A stretch of DNA of 64,000 nt from positions 186,001 through 250,000 of the forward strand of contig JAFLBK010000005.1 of assembly GCA_017303335.1 (NCBI GenBank), read 5' to 3'. The stretch's first letter is position 1. The number at the start of each line of letters is the position of its first letter. Below, piece by piece: positions 50,523 through 58,676 of the stretch. The translations under genes were made by a program, and so were the position numbers. A model generated the notes under the pieces. The model saw only the letters and a list, made by a program, of their open reading frames with translations, was not told the origin of the DNA and made no database searches. Origin of the DNA: Chitinophagales bacterium (lineage in GTDB: Bacteria > Bacteroidota > Bacteroidia > Chitinophagales > Chitinophagaceae).

Positions 50523-52796
50523 ATGAGAATATCTTTCTTTCTCCTCTTTTCTTTTTTTATAACCGGCGTGGTTGCGCAAAAAAGCAAAAACGATTTTACG
50601 CAGAATGTAAACCCTTTTATCGGTTCGGCCTCGCAGGCCAACAGTTTATCGGGCAGTGTATTCCCGGGCGCCTGCATGCCCTTCGGGATGGTGCAGCTGA
50701 GCCCGGATAATTTTGATGCCCCCGAAGAACCTGCTTCAGCCTATGACTATGTACAAAAGACCATTGTGGGGTTCAGTCATACGCACCTCAATGGCACGGG
50801 TGTGGGCGATCTGTACGATGTGCTGGTGCAACCCATAACCGGAACACCGCAGTGGCAGCCGGGTGATGCGGCAAAACCGCGGAGTGGTTACCGGTCTTCA
50901 TTTTCCCATGCAACCGAAAAAGCGTCGCCGGGCTATTATGCCGTGAAGCTGGATGATTATAATGTAGACGTTGAACTGACTGCTACCTCACACGTAGGAT
51001 TTCATAAGTACCGTTTTCCAAAAACAGACAGCGCTTATGTATTATTCGACCTGGATCATACCCTCGACAAGAAAAGAAATTACTGGGTATGTAAAGTGAT
51101 CGCGGCGCATATGAAACAGGCAGATGCGTATACGATCGAAGGTTATCGTCTGCTTACGGGTTGGGCCCGGTTGCGCAAAGTATATTTTGTGGTGAAGTTT
51201 GATCAACCCATACAACGAACCCTATTTGCCAATGGCAGGCGGGTCTTTGCCGATGCGGGCCTCGTGAACGGCAATGCGGCAAAAGCGGCCTTTGGGTTCA
51301 AGAGCAGCAACGGAACAACGGTGCAGATGAAAGTTGCCCTATCCACCACCAGCATTTCCGACGCGTATAAGAACCTGGATGCCGAATTGCCCGGCTGGAA
51401 TTTTGATGCTACGGTGGCTGCCGCAAAGCGGTCGTGGAACGATTTACTTTCTGTAGTGGATGTGGAGGGTACCGAAGCACAGAAAGAGTTGTTCTATACC
51501 GGCCTTTACCGGAATTTCATCCAGCCCAACAACCTGGCCAATGCCGATGGTACCTATTCCGGTACCGACTTTACCAAACATACAGCGGCAGACCGGGCGC
51601 ATTACTCTACTTTTTCCCTCTGGGATACCTACCGGGCCACGCATCCTCTCTACACCTTGTTCGCTCCGCAGAAGGATGCCGCATTCATCAACAGCATGCT
51701 GCGGCAATACGATACCTATGGTTATCTGCCGATCTGGCAATTGTGGGGCGATGAGAATTATTGCATGATCGGTAATCACGCCATACCGGTGATCGCCGAT
51801 GCCATGCTTAAAGGTATCAGGGGGTTCGATTACGAAAAGGCCTATAAAGCCTGCGTTGCCTCTTCAACCACCGATCACCCGGGGGCGCCCTTCAGCGTAT
51901 GGAATAAGTACCGGTATTTCCCCGAGAACATACAATCACAATCCGTTTCGCTTACTCTTGAGATCGCGTACGACGATTGGTGTGTGGCGCAGATGGCGAT
52001 GAAACTGGGTAAGTTCAAAGACGCGGAGTTCTTTATGAAACGTTCATCGTTTTACAGGAATCTCTATGATCCCGGTTCACGATTCTTCCGGGCAAAGAAT
52101 GACAAGGGAGACTGGATCACTCCGTTCAACCCCCTGCAATATGGCGGTAACGGGGGCAATCCCTTTACCGAGGGAAATGCCTGGCAATATTTCTGGTATG
52201 TGCCCCAGGATATACCGGGCCTGGTTGCCCTGGCAGGCGGAACAGACGCTTTTAATGCGAAGCTCGACAGCATGTTCACCCTGCAGGCAAAAGACAGTGA
52301 TGTGAACGGGAACGCTTCGGGTTTTATCGGTCAATATGCGCATGGGAACGAACCCAGTCACCACGTGGCTTACTTGTACAATTACAGCGGCCAGCCCTGG
52401 AAAACGCAATTCTACACCCATAAGATCATGAATGAGCTGTATGATAATACCGTTACCGGTTTGTCGGGCAACGAAGATTGCGGGCAGATGAGCGCCTGGT
52501 ATATTTTCAGCGCTATGGGTTTTTACCCCGTGAACCCGGCAAGCGGCGTGTACGTGATTGGCTCACCCCAACTAAAACAAACCACAATACGGCTGGCCCC
52601 GGGAAAAACATTTACGATCCATGTGACGAATGCGGGTAAACCCTATATCAGTTCGGTTAAACTGAATGGGCAGCCATATACGAGAACCTATATCGCTCAC
52701 AGCGATATCGAAAAGGGAGGTTTACTGGAGTTTGTTATGAGTGATGAGCCAAATAAGGAATGGGGCGTAAAGGCCATCGACCGGCCTGTCAAATAA
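50523..52796 (+). CDS. GH92 family alpha-mannosidase
   Basis: A 757-residue glycoside hydrolase of family 92, Ca-dependent exo-acting alpha-mannosidases. The start at 50523 begins the signal peptide MRISFFLLFSFFITGVVAQ. Family landmarks are VNPFIGSASQANSLSGSVFPGACMPFGMVQLSPDN, GFSHTHLNGTGVGD, YKNLDAELPGWNF, then GNEPSHHVAYLYNYSGQPWKTQ and GNEDCGQMSAWYIFSAMGFYPV with the catalytic acids. It would act on mannosides, such as N-glycan or yeast mannan, in the periplasm. It lies 2 bases after the E1 stop but shares no obvious pathway with it. The tRNA follows. Confidence 0.93.
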   Translation: MRISFFLLFSFFITGVVAQKSKNDFTQNVNPFIGSASQANSLSGSVFPGACMPFGMVQLSPDNFDAPEEPASAYDYVQKTIVGFSHTHLNGTGVGDLYDVLVQPITGTPQWQPGDAAKPRSGYRSSFSHATEKASPGYYAVKLDDYNVDVELTATSHVGFHKYRFPKTDSAYVLFDLDHTLDKKRNYWVCKVIAAHMKQADAYTIEGYRLLTGWARLRKVYFVVKFDQPIQRTLFANGRRVFADAGLVNGNAAKAAFGFKSSNGTTVQMKVALSTTSISDAYKNLDAELPGWNFDATVAAAKRSWNDLLSVVDVEGTEAQKELFYTGLYRNFIQPNNLANADGTYSGTDFTKHTAADRAHYSTFSLWDTYRATHPLYTLFAPQKDAAFINSMLRQYDTYGYLPIWQLWGDENYCMIGNHAIPVIADAMLKGIRGFDYEKAYKACVASSTTDHPGAPFSVWNKYRYFPENIQSQSVSLTLEIAYDDWCVAQMAMKLGKFKDAEFFMKRSSFYRNLYDPGSRFFRAKNDKGDWITPFNPLQYGGNGGNPFTEGNAWQYFWYVPQDIPGLVALAGGTDAFNAKLDSMFTLQAKDSDVNGNASGFIGQYAHGNEPSHHVAYLYNYSGQPWKTQFYTHKIMNELYDNTVTGLSGNEDCGQMSAWYIFSAMGFYPVNPASGVYVIGSPQLKQTTIRLAPGKTFTIHVTNAGKPYISSVKLNGQPYTRTYIAHSDIEKGGLLEFVMSDEPNKEWGVKAIDRPVK

Positions 52797-52831
52797 TTGG
52801 CTGATGAGAGAGAACATACGGGAAAATCGCC

Positions 52832-52839
52832 TATATTTG
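52832..52839 (+). promoter_or_regulatory. Bacteroidota -7 box (TATATTTG) for the tRNA
   Basis: TATATTTG at 52832-52839 matches TAnnTTTG and ends 11 bases before the tRNA 5' end, a normal distance for a tRNA promoter. Confidence 0.65.
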
Positions 52840-52850
52840 CAGCCCTAAAT

Positions 52851-52924
52851 GCCGGGGTAGCTCAGCTGGTTAGAGCACAGGATTCATAACCCTGAGGTCG
52901 GCAGTTCAAGTCTGCTCCCCGGTA
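52851..52924 (+). tRNA. tRNA-Met (CAT anticodon)
   Basis: A 74-nucleotide cloverleaf: acceptor GCCGGGG / CCCCGGT, D-arm GCTC...GAGC, anticodon loop TTCATAA with CAT at 52885-52887, T-arm with TTCAAGT, discriminator A, CCA not encoded. The acceptor starts G1-U72, so it is not a typical initiator tRNA; elongator Met is the best call, and a lysidine-modified Ile-CAT is possible. The base of the anticodon stem has an A-C mismatch. Its 3' half is overlapped antisense by the recombinase gene. Confidence 0.9.
52884..52924. other. Probable left attachment site (tRNA 3' half)
   Basis: The recombinase gene enters the tRNA antisense at its 3' end and stops at TGA (52884-52886), in the anticodon region. 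Base composition changes here from GC-richer core to AT-rich DNA, so this is the likely island junction. No second copy of the tRNA 3' end is visible in the rest of the window. Confidence 0.55.
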
Positions 52925-54533
52925 CAGGAAAGGAGTTTTCAATTTCAAATTGAAGATTCCTTTTTTTGTTTTCAGAGTAATGTGTTGAAATTGAAGCAAC
53001 TAGTTCAATGAATTGGTTTGATTTTCTGGTTAGATATTCGTGATTTTTTGGGTTGTAGAAGATTCCTTCCGGGAACAAGGTTTTATGTAGAATCCTCTTC
53101 CCTTCCAGGTTGCTTAAACCCCATATTTTACTTAAGTTTTCGAGGTTTTTCATGGCATTTTCTAGCAGTGTTTCAAGGTTAGATATTTTTACTTCTCCGC
53201 TATTCAATTCCTTATTAATTTCTAGTAAATGCTCATTGAGGTGGTTTGATGTGAGATCATACGTCTCTTTGTCAATCTTTCCCAGGCCAAACCGGATTTT
53301 CACCTGTTTAATTTCGCCCTTTACTATGGTTAATTGTTTTTCTAATTGTTCATTGGATACAGCGTTTTCCTCATTGTAATGTTCAAAAAGCTTTTTCAAC
53401 TGAAGTTTAATCAGAGGAGCTATTTTGGCTGGCACCTGGTATTGTTCCAATAACTCGATAAACAATCGTTCTGCACTTTTTCGTCTTGATTTGATAGTGT
53501 CTTTCGCATTCAGGCTAACCCCATTGCATTTAAGGCAACGGTAGTAGTGGAGATTTTTTTGGTTGTTCTTATAGCCAACCATGTAACAATCACATAAATC
53601 ACAGCGCAGAAGTCGTGTTAAAGGACGTTCATCTACTTCTTTTTTGTGTTGATACCCTGATGGGTTTTTCTGTAAAATTTGTTGAACTTTCATAAAATCC
53701 TCTACCGAAACAAGGGGCTCCCATTTCCCCTTAACCGGTTCTCCGGCTAATTTGTTGGTGTTGATGCCACAATAGAATGGATTACGCCACATGGCGCTTA
53801 TCTTTTTTGCATCCAGATCTATCCCCAATGTGGCTAATTTCCCGAGTATTTGTACATCGCTATAATACCCGGATATTTTCCATTTCCAGGCCTCCCGCAG
53901 TGTCTTGCCAGTCTCATTTACAATGATACGCTGTTTTTGGCTTAGAAATCTACCATTTTTAACCCTAGGTCCATAATGATCATATCCAATCGGGGCTTTG
54001 GAAAACCAATTTCCAGCCTTAACAAAGGCTTTCATATTGGGTATAATGATCTCTTTTCTTTCAAGGTTCTCTCTAAATGCATGAAACAGACTTTCCCATA
54101 TAGATGCCTTTCCCCGTTCAGTAGTTGAGTTTAGGCCGGTGCTTACCTCTATCAGATGTACTTTCAATTCATCAACAAGATGACTAACAAGCCCAATAGC
54201 ATTTCCACCCGATCTTGAGAATCGGCTCATTTTGTAAACAAGGATCGCATATGGTTTTTTGCGGCTTTTCTTTACTTTGTCAATAAGCCGGGTGAATTCC
54301 TTCCTGGTAAAATCCGATTTTGCACTTTCATAAGTGCCCCCAAATTCTTCAACAATTGAAAGCCCATTAATTCTGGCATATTCTCTATTGGCTTCTATTT
54401 GTCTTTCTACACTGGAATTTTGCTCAAATTGTTCTTTGGAACTTACACGGGTATATGACCATACTTCGAAATTCGGTATGATTGGTTTATTATGATCTGT
54501 CATATACCTGTTGAAATATTCAAGATGGGCCAT
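52884..54533 (-). CDS. Large serine recombinase of an integrated element
   Basis: A 549-residue serine recombinase. The resolvase domain has catalytic Ser31 in YTRVSSKEQ and the pair YKMSRFSRSG; a recombinase domain follows (KAPIGYDHYGPRVKNGRFLSQKQR, NPFYCGINTNK), then a zinc ribbon CDLC...CLKC (residues ~315-345) and a coiled coil (~375-450). It would integrate or excise the element. The last ~13 residues (PGSRLELPTSGL) are encoded antisense to the tRNA. It overlaps a small ORF at its 5' end by 14 bases, consistent with translational coupling. Codon use is AT-rich, unlike the core genes. Confidence 0.9.
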   Translation of the reverse strand: MAHLEYFNRYMTDHNKPIIPNFEVWSYTRVSSKEQFEQNSSVERQIEANREYARINGLSIVEEFGGTYESAKSDFTRKEFTRLIDKVKKSRKKPYAILVYKMSRFSRSGGNAIGLVSHLVDELKVHLIEVSTGLNSTTERGKASIWESLFHAFRENLERKEIIIPNMKAFVKAGNWFSKAPIGYDHYGPRVKNGRFLSQKQRIIVNETGKTLREAWKWKISGYYSDVQILGKLATLGIDLDAKKISAMWRNPFYCGINTNKLAGEPVKGKWEPLVSVEDFMKVQQILQKNPSGYQHKKEVDERPLTRLLRCDLCDCYMVGYKNNQKNLHYYRCLKCNGVSLNAKDTIKSRRKSAERLFIELLEQYQVPAKIAPLIKLQLKKLFEHYNEENAVSNEQLEKQLTIVKGEIKQVKIRFGLGKIDKETYDLTSNHLNEHLLEINKELNSGEVKISNLETLLENAMKNLENLSKIWGLSNLEGKRILHKTLFPEGIFYNPKNHEYLTRKSNQFIELVASISTHYSENKKRNLQFEIENSFPVPGSRLELPTSGL

Positions 54534-54705
54534 AGTTAAATGATTTATATAATACTAATGATATGCTATAAACGAAATCAGCCAACTCTTTTAATTTTGA
54601 AGGGTCTTCTTCAAGAAATTCCTTGAATTGCCTGATTTCATTGTCAGTTAATTTGCAACTTTTGACTTCATTCTCTGAGTCATTTGAGTAATGTTTTTTT
54701 TGCAT
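54520..54705 (-). CDS. Small ORF coupled to the serine recombinase
   Basis: A 61-residue acidic helical protein (MQKKHYSNDSENEVKSCKLTDNEIRQFKEFLEEDPSKLKELADFVYSI...). Its stop lies 14 bases inside the recombinase gene, whose ATG is embedded in its last codons (AACTATGGCCC), suggesting translational coupling. It could be a recombination-directionality factor or a partner protein; no motif proves either. It starts 75 bases after the MerR-like gene. Confidence 0.6.
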   Translation of the reverse strand: MQKKHYSNDSENEVKSCKLTDNEIRQFKEFLEEDPSKLKELADFVYSISLVLYKSFNYGPS

Positions 54706-54780
54706 TAATATTACCTGTTCGGGTAGGCTGTTTCAAACAGAAGAACCCTGGCGGACAATATGGAACCGTGGCAAACGGAA

Positions 54781-55719
54781 TCATTTGAAAAATTGTTTTT
54801 CGGTGTATACGAAGGAAAGTGTTTTTCCGTCCCTTGTATTCAGTTCAATGGATGAATAATTCTTCAAACCTAACAACTTCATCACTTTCTTGGCATCTTC
54901 GCCTTTTATTAGGCCTTTTTGGTCACATTCGATTTTCTCGATGTTATGGTTTTGGTCATCAAAGGTTATCTTAATGGATTTGACATTTTTGTTTCGAATT
55001 TCCTTTACAATACGATGCTCATCTTCTGTTAGCAGGCCTGAACTGGTCAGAAAGTTCTGTTTGTCTTCATCGGTAATAAAATCTGTAATGTAATGTGAAA
55101 TAGGAATGTAAATGTGAGGTCTTACATTATCTATTTTTTGTATCAAGTTTTCGGGAGTATTAGGTGGAGCTAAGTGAAAGGTTTCAAACTTTCCATCTTC
55201 ATAAATTATTAATCCAGCCTCAGTTTTCGAGCGGAGACTGCCCTCCACCAGTTGTGAGAAATAGCTTATTTCATTTCTGAACTGGGTATTGAGTATTGGA
55301 TAATGGTTGATGTCTTCTATGGCTTTTAATATTTCTGATTCGTCGGATGTTAGTGGCCGAATAGTAGCCAAATTCAAAAAGTAGGTACGGTTACTTTCTA
55401 ATATTTTGGCAGCCAGGTTTTCTTCATATGCCTTTGTGAAAAGTTCATCATATATACTTTTCATGAGTTTTACAGAGCAGCCAAATTTTCTCATAGTTTC
55501 CAAAGCACATAGCCATAAATAGCCAATGATGTCCAATCTGGCCCATTTGCCTTTGTCTATAAAATCCACCAACCCTTTGGCTTTCCAAAATTGAAAAATC
55601 TTGGAATCAACTCCCGTATCCTTTAATAGGAAAACTTTTTCACGCATCAACTTGCCAATTGTTGAGGCGCCTTCTATAGAATCCAAATGAAAGTTCTTGA
55701 GACTTATTTTATTTGCCAT
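54781..55719 (-). CDS. MerR-like DNA-binding protein with unknown C-terminal domain
   Basis: A 312-residue protein. Residues ~35-95 have a MerR-type winged helix pattern (IFQFWKAKGLVDFIDKGKWARLDIIGYLWLCALETMRKFGCSVKLMKSIYDEL). The remainder is a mixed alpha/beta domain without a recognisable effector site, with two similar strands ending in IECDQKGLI and SIELNTRDGK. The position upstream of the recombinase operon suggests it regulates the element. It shares its AT-rich promoter region with the divergent gene at 55820. Confidence 0.65.
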   Translation of the reverse strand: MANKISLKNFHLDSIEGASTIGKLMREKVFLLKDTGVDSKIFQFWKAKGLVDFIDKGKWARLDIIGYLWLCALETMRKFGCSVKLMKSIYDELFTKAYEENLAAKILESNRTYFLNLATIRPLTSDESEILKAIEDINHYPILNTQFRNEISYFSQLVEGSLRSKTEAGLIIYEDGKFETFHLAPPNTPENLIQKIDNVRPHIYIPISHYITDFITDEDKQNFLTSSGLLTEDEHRIVKEIRNKNVKSIKITFDDQNHNIEKIECDQKGLIKGEDAKKVMKLLGLKNYSSIELNTRDGKTLSFVYTEKQFFK

Positions 55720-55766
55720 AACAGAAATAAAAATACTAATAAGTTAGCAATTTAAAAAATAAAATA

Positions 55767-55774
55767 TAGATTTG
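55767..55774 (+). promoter_or_regulatory. Bacteroidota -7 box (TAGATTTG)
   Basis: TAGATTTG matches TAnnTTTG and lies 9 bases before an ATG at 55783, one base out of frame with the gene that begins at GTG 55820. Confidence 0.45.
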
Positions 55775-55819
55775 TAGTGATTATGAGAAATATATTACAA
55801 AAAAATCAAATTAAATCAC

Positions 55820-56245
55820 GTGAATTCACGCAAAATCACATATAGTCCATCATATGAAAATGGACGCAGATGCCTTTATTGCAGCAAGCCTATCGCCGAC
55901 CAGGAACATGCAGCCAGAGTTTTTTGTGAAAAGTATTATGACGAAATGGGTAAAGTTCATGATTGTAAGACTACCTACCATAGGAAACATGAAAAGCCCG
56001 ATAAGTTGATTCAAAATTCGATTGGAAATAGTCATAGACTGATTACAAATAAGATCAGCAGCATGATTTGTAATATAGGGTTAACCGTTTCCACAGAAGA
56101 TCTGAATGCTTACGGCATAGAACTGACAAAAGCGATAAGTTTTGAAATCATGAGTGATGGCACCTTGACCACCATTTTTCTGAGATACCGTATTGTATCT
56201 AATCCAAAAACCAATAAACATTTAATCTGTATTTATGAACAATAA
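55820..56245 (+). CDS. Zinc-ribbon-like small protein of the island
   Basis: A 141-residue protein starting at GTG 55820. It has a Cys/His cluster near the N-terminus: CLYC, then HAARVFC and DCKTTYHRKH, likely a zinc-binding fold, followed by a mixed domain of unknown function. It overlaps the next gene by 11 bases. An ATG at 55783 next to a good promoter box would give the same protein if one base were lost from the seven-A run at 55799-55805. The start region overlaps a CACGTGAATTCACG repeat. Confidence 0.6.
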   Translation: MNSRKITYSPSYENGRRCLYCSKPIADQEHAARVFCEKYYDEMGKVHDCKTTYHRKHEKPDKLIQNSIGNSHRLITNKISSMICNIGLTVSTEDLNAYGIELTKAISFEIMSDGTLTTIFLRYRIVSNPKTNKHLICIYEQ

Positions 56246-56546
56246 TCAATTGATGGAGTCTTTACTCCAAATGAACAAGGCTCACGAAGCGAAAAGACAA
56301 TTAATCATGTTGAGTGTATGTATGGGAATAATAGGCCTATTTACAGTAGTCTATTTGCTGAATAAATTGCAGCAAAATTCAACGTATGATTCAAGTCATA
56401 ATGATTTGTATAATAACATATGGAGAAATGGTTATTGTAATGAAAAATATGGAGAATCTTATGAGCAACATAAAAGCAATATTAAGACTGAAGTTTACTA
56501 TGGCGATAGTGGATTTGGAAATACAATTAATTCCAACAGTCAGTAA
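56235..56546 (+). CDS. Small single-span membrane protein
   Basis: A 103-residue protein with one transmembrane helix (LIMLSVCMGIIGLFTVVYLLNKL, residues ~22-44) and a polar Asn/Ser/Tyr-rich C-terminal half. It overlaps the preceding zinc-ribbon gene by 11 bases, so the two are coupled. Function unknown. Confidence 0.55.
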   Translation: MNNNQLMESLLQMNKAHEAKRQLIMLSVCMGIIGLFTVVYLLNKLQQNSTYDSSHNDLYNNIWRNGYCNEKYGESYEQHKSNIKTEVYYGDSGFGNTINSNSQ

Positions 56547-57214
56547 ACAGTTTTCATTTGAAATTCATGGAATTGAAGGTATTCAGCTATGTACTTTACA
56601 TGATTTCACGTGATTTCACATGATTTCACGTGAATATTTATGATTCATGTAAAGCTTTTTATTCGAGCATTGTTTCAAAAAGCACTATTCAATGTTGGAT
56701 AGCATTATTCCGAACTTAAATGAAAATCTCACATGCGAAAAAGTGCATGGAAATACTACAGCTTTATATAAGCTGATATGTAAAGTGAAAACAAGGGAAA
56801 AGGCCTGAATATTTCCAGCAAGCACGAGGGCCAATGGTATACACATGGTGTGCCTGGGATTCTGACGGTGGGGGTAAAATCAGCAGATTATTATTGATAC
56901 ACTTCAGAAACCGGTGCAGTGTGTGCCGGGTTTGTTCTGTTATGTAATGTGGGCGTAATTTTCAAATTTAACGGTATGCGATTTTGTGCCAAATATATAC
57001 AGTTTGTGGTTTTCCTAGGTTAATATTCTTTGGCTAAAGGGCTTCGAAATTTTTACTTTCCAAGGGGTAAATTCTATATCCATGCAGGTTATTGAATAGG
57101 AATTTCGGTTGTTTTCGGAAACTCTAGATAATTAATTAGTGTGAGAAGATGAATTCATGAATCCATTTAGGATCATTGTTTTTAAAAGCAATATTATGTT
57201 TTGTGGAGTGACAC
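56547..57214. other. Non-coding stretch with iterons
   Basis: No reading frame here looks genuine. The left part carries the iterons at 56601-56634. Further right there are short G/C islands (for example near 56,840-56,930) but no tRNA, hairpin terminator or attC-like site that I can support. The edge of the cassette array lies just to the right. Confidence 0.5.
56601..56634. repeat. 10-bp iterons TGATTTCACR
   Basis: Three tandem units (56601-56610, 56611-56620, 56621-56630) read TGATTTCACG, TGATTTCACA, TGATTTCACG, plus a partial fourth. Related CACGTGAATTCACG sequence stands at 55817-55830, beside the divergent regulatory promoters, so both may bind the same protein. Confidence 0.75.
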
Positions 57215-57502
57215 TCATTTATAAGTATCATAACTGAATATGTACTTGAAATTCCCAATTGAGTCTTTTCGAAAAATAGTTACAACAGTACTGTTAGAAG
57301 TTTTGCTTACAGAATCTCCAACTTGGAATTTACTCTCTTGCGGTCTTGCAACATAAAAGGAATAGCCATCTTTAAAAGAGAATTGAACAGATTTCCCCCA
57401 CCAATCATCTGAATTTATTATTACTGAATAAATTTCATGTTTGCGAAACCTATACCAGCGAATATAAGACCAAGCCCACCAAGTGAGGGGGATAGTTACC
57501 AT
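57215..57502 (-). CDS. Left-most cassette gene, probably disrupted
   Basis: From the internal ATG the frame gives 95 residues: a Trp-rich membrane start (PLTWWAWSYIRWYRF) and a beta-rich domain. Upstream the same frame stays hydrophobic (STIILLFLM) for 12 codons, then meets a TAA at 57539-57541, four codons after an ATG at 57551-57553 that would be the natural start. Reading through would yield a longer first membrane helix. The gene begins a cassette (its 5' edge matches the integron core GTTGTGAGC at 57,580-57,588) but no matching attC follows it, so it is a remnant at the array's distal end. Confidence 0.5.
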   Translation of the reverse strand: MVTIPLTWWAWSYIRWYRFRKHEIYSVIINSDDWWGKSVQFSFKDGYSFYVARPQESKFQVGDSVSKTSNSTVVTIFRKDSIGNFKYIFSYDTYK

Positions 57503-57581
57503 GAGAAATAATAGGATTATTGTTGATGTCTTACTTTTTTAAGCTGCTACCATAGTTTAGGGAAACTGTATTTGTCATTGC

Positions 57582-57780
57582 TCACAACGCCCCCAGCATT
57601 TACGCTGTTGGAGGGAGGAGGTGTTGGGTCCGCCCGGTTGGCGATGCTTTTAGGGTTTGTGAGTACTAAGTTACTGTGGTTTGTCTGAGGATCAGGTCAG
57701 CCTTGAACTGATGCCTGGTCTTGAGTTATAGCTGAAGTTCGCTTGTCAGGCCCCAATAGCGTAAAAGCAATGTTGTGTGT
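57582..57780 (-). repeat. attC-like site A
   Basis: About 199 bp. The plus-strand arms GCATTTACGCT and AGCGTAAAAGC are inverted repeats inside core-like ends: CACAACG at 57583 and GTTGTGTGT at 57772-57780. The interior resembles that of sites B, D and E (GGAGGGAGG, GTCAGGCCCCAATAG). It lies directly after the stop of the gene at 57785-58471. Confidence 0.85.
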
Positions 57781-58485
57781 AGTTTTACTTGTCAACATAG
57801 TAAGGTGACGCAAATAGCCAAAAGTCTAAACCTGGTGGATAGTCAGTTAACATACCAACACCTTGACTTTCAAACTCTCGTTGCCCCTTTATAGGAAATA
57901 GGTATTTGACGGAAATCATATTAGTTCTGTTATCAATTAATGTTTCAACCCTACAGTACTTTTCAATTACAATTCCGTCTTGCTTTGCTTTAGTTTCGAG
58001 GTCAGCAAATATCTTAAATGTAGTGTCGGAAATGACACAACCTGCGCCATATCTATACTTTCTTGGAAAAATTGTGTCAATAATTGAGATGCTCTTTGAT
58101 AAGACAGTTGAGTCATAAAGAAATAAACTCCCTGAAAATACTTGAGGAAGTTTGTCTAAGAAGAAAATACTGTTACCGAGAAGGAGAAAAGAGGAATTAT
58201 CAAGTTTATATTCTTCAAAAATGCTGTATTTGTTTGTTTCAAAATTGTAACCCTCAATTATGTAAACTTTGTCCGCTTTGATTTTTGTCAGCTTTTCTTT
58301 TAAGTAAGCAGTGTCCCTCTTTAAAATGAGCTTCTGAAAATTGTTGTAATACTGTGAAAGCTCAATTTGATGTGTCAGCAATTGTTTAGTTGTGAATTCG
58401 GAAAATCTCTGATAAGTCTGCCCGTAACAGGAAGCCGTAACAAATGCTGCTATGAAAAATAGAGGTCTCATAAAATTACACACAA
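57588..58485 (-). mobile_element. Gene cassette 1
   Basis: A cassette of about 898 bp bounded by core sites. Its 5' edge (minus strand) reads GTTGTGTGTAATTTTA and its attC end reads GTTGTGTGTAGTTTTA in the opposite sense: 15 of 16 bases agree. It holds one leftward gene. Confidence 0.8.
57785..58471 (-). CDS. Cassette gene: exported protein, unknown function
   Basis: A 228-residue protein with signal peptide MRPLFFIAAFVTASCYGQ; the Cys could be a lipobox residue, so it may be a lipoprotein. An ATG 12 bases earlier is possible. The mature part begins with a helical stretch (FTTKQLLTHQIELSQYYNNFQKLI) and ends in beta-strand-like sequence. I recognise no family. It ends directly at attC site A. 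Confidence 0.6.
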   Translation of the reverse strand: MRPLFFIAAFVTASCYGQTYQRFSEFTTKQLLTHQIELSQYYNNFQKLILKRDTAYLKEKLTKIKADKVYIIEGYNFETNKYSIFEEYKLDNSSFLLLGNSIFFLDKLPQVFSGSLFLYDSTVLSKSISIIDTIFPRKYRYGAGCVISDTTFKIFADLETKAKQDGIVIEKYCRVETLIDNRTNMISVKYLFPIKGQREFESQGVGMLTDYPPGLDFWLFASPYYVDK

Positions 58486-58676
58486 CGTTCGAGCATTTAC
58501 GCTGTTGGAGGGAGGATTTGTACGACCGCCCGGTTGGTATGCTTTTAGGGTTTGAGTATTTGAAATTACCGCGTTTTGTCTTAGGATCTTTTCCAGCCCA
58601 GAACTGAAGCCTGGCTTTGAGTTTTTGTTGAGGTTGGCTTGTCAGGCCCCAATAGCGTAAATGCCTTTGTTGTGCG
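58480..58676 (-). repeat. attC-like site B
   Basis: Arms GCATTTACGCT and AGCGTAAATGC, core-like edges ACACAACG (58480-58487) and GTTGTGCG (58669-58676). The interior is the family-A type, with indels. It follows the gene at 58691-59254. Confidence 0.85.

Noticed and set aside
52851..52924. Initiator tRNA-fMet
   Set aside because: The acceptor starts with a G1-U72 pair rather than the C1-A72 mismatch usual in initiators; elongator Met (or Ile-CAT) fits better.
56601..56634. A CRISPR-like repeat
   Set aside because: The units are only 10 bp, directly adjacent with no spacers, and no cas gene is present.
54706..57214. A second copy of the tRNA 3' end marking a short element around the recombinase
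   Set aside because: I searched this stretch for the T-arm and acceptor words of the tRNA and found none.
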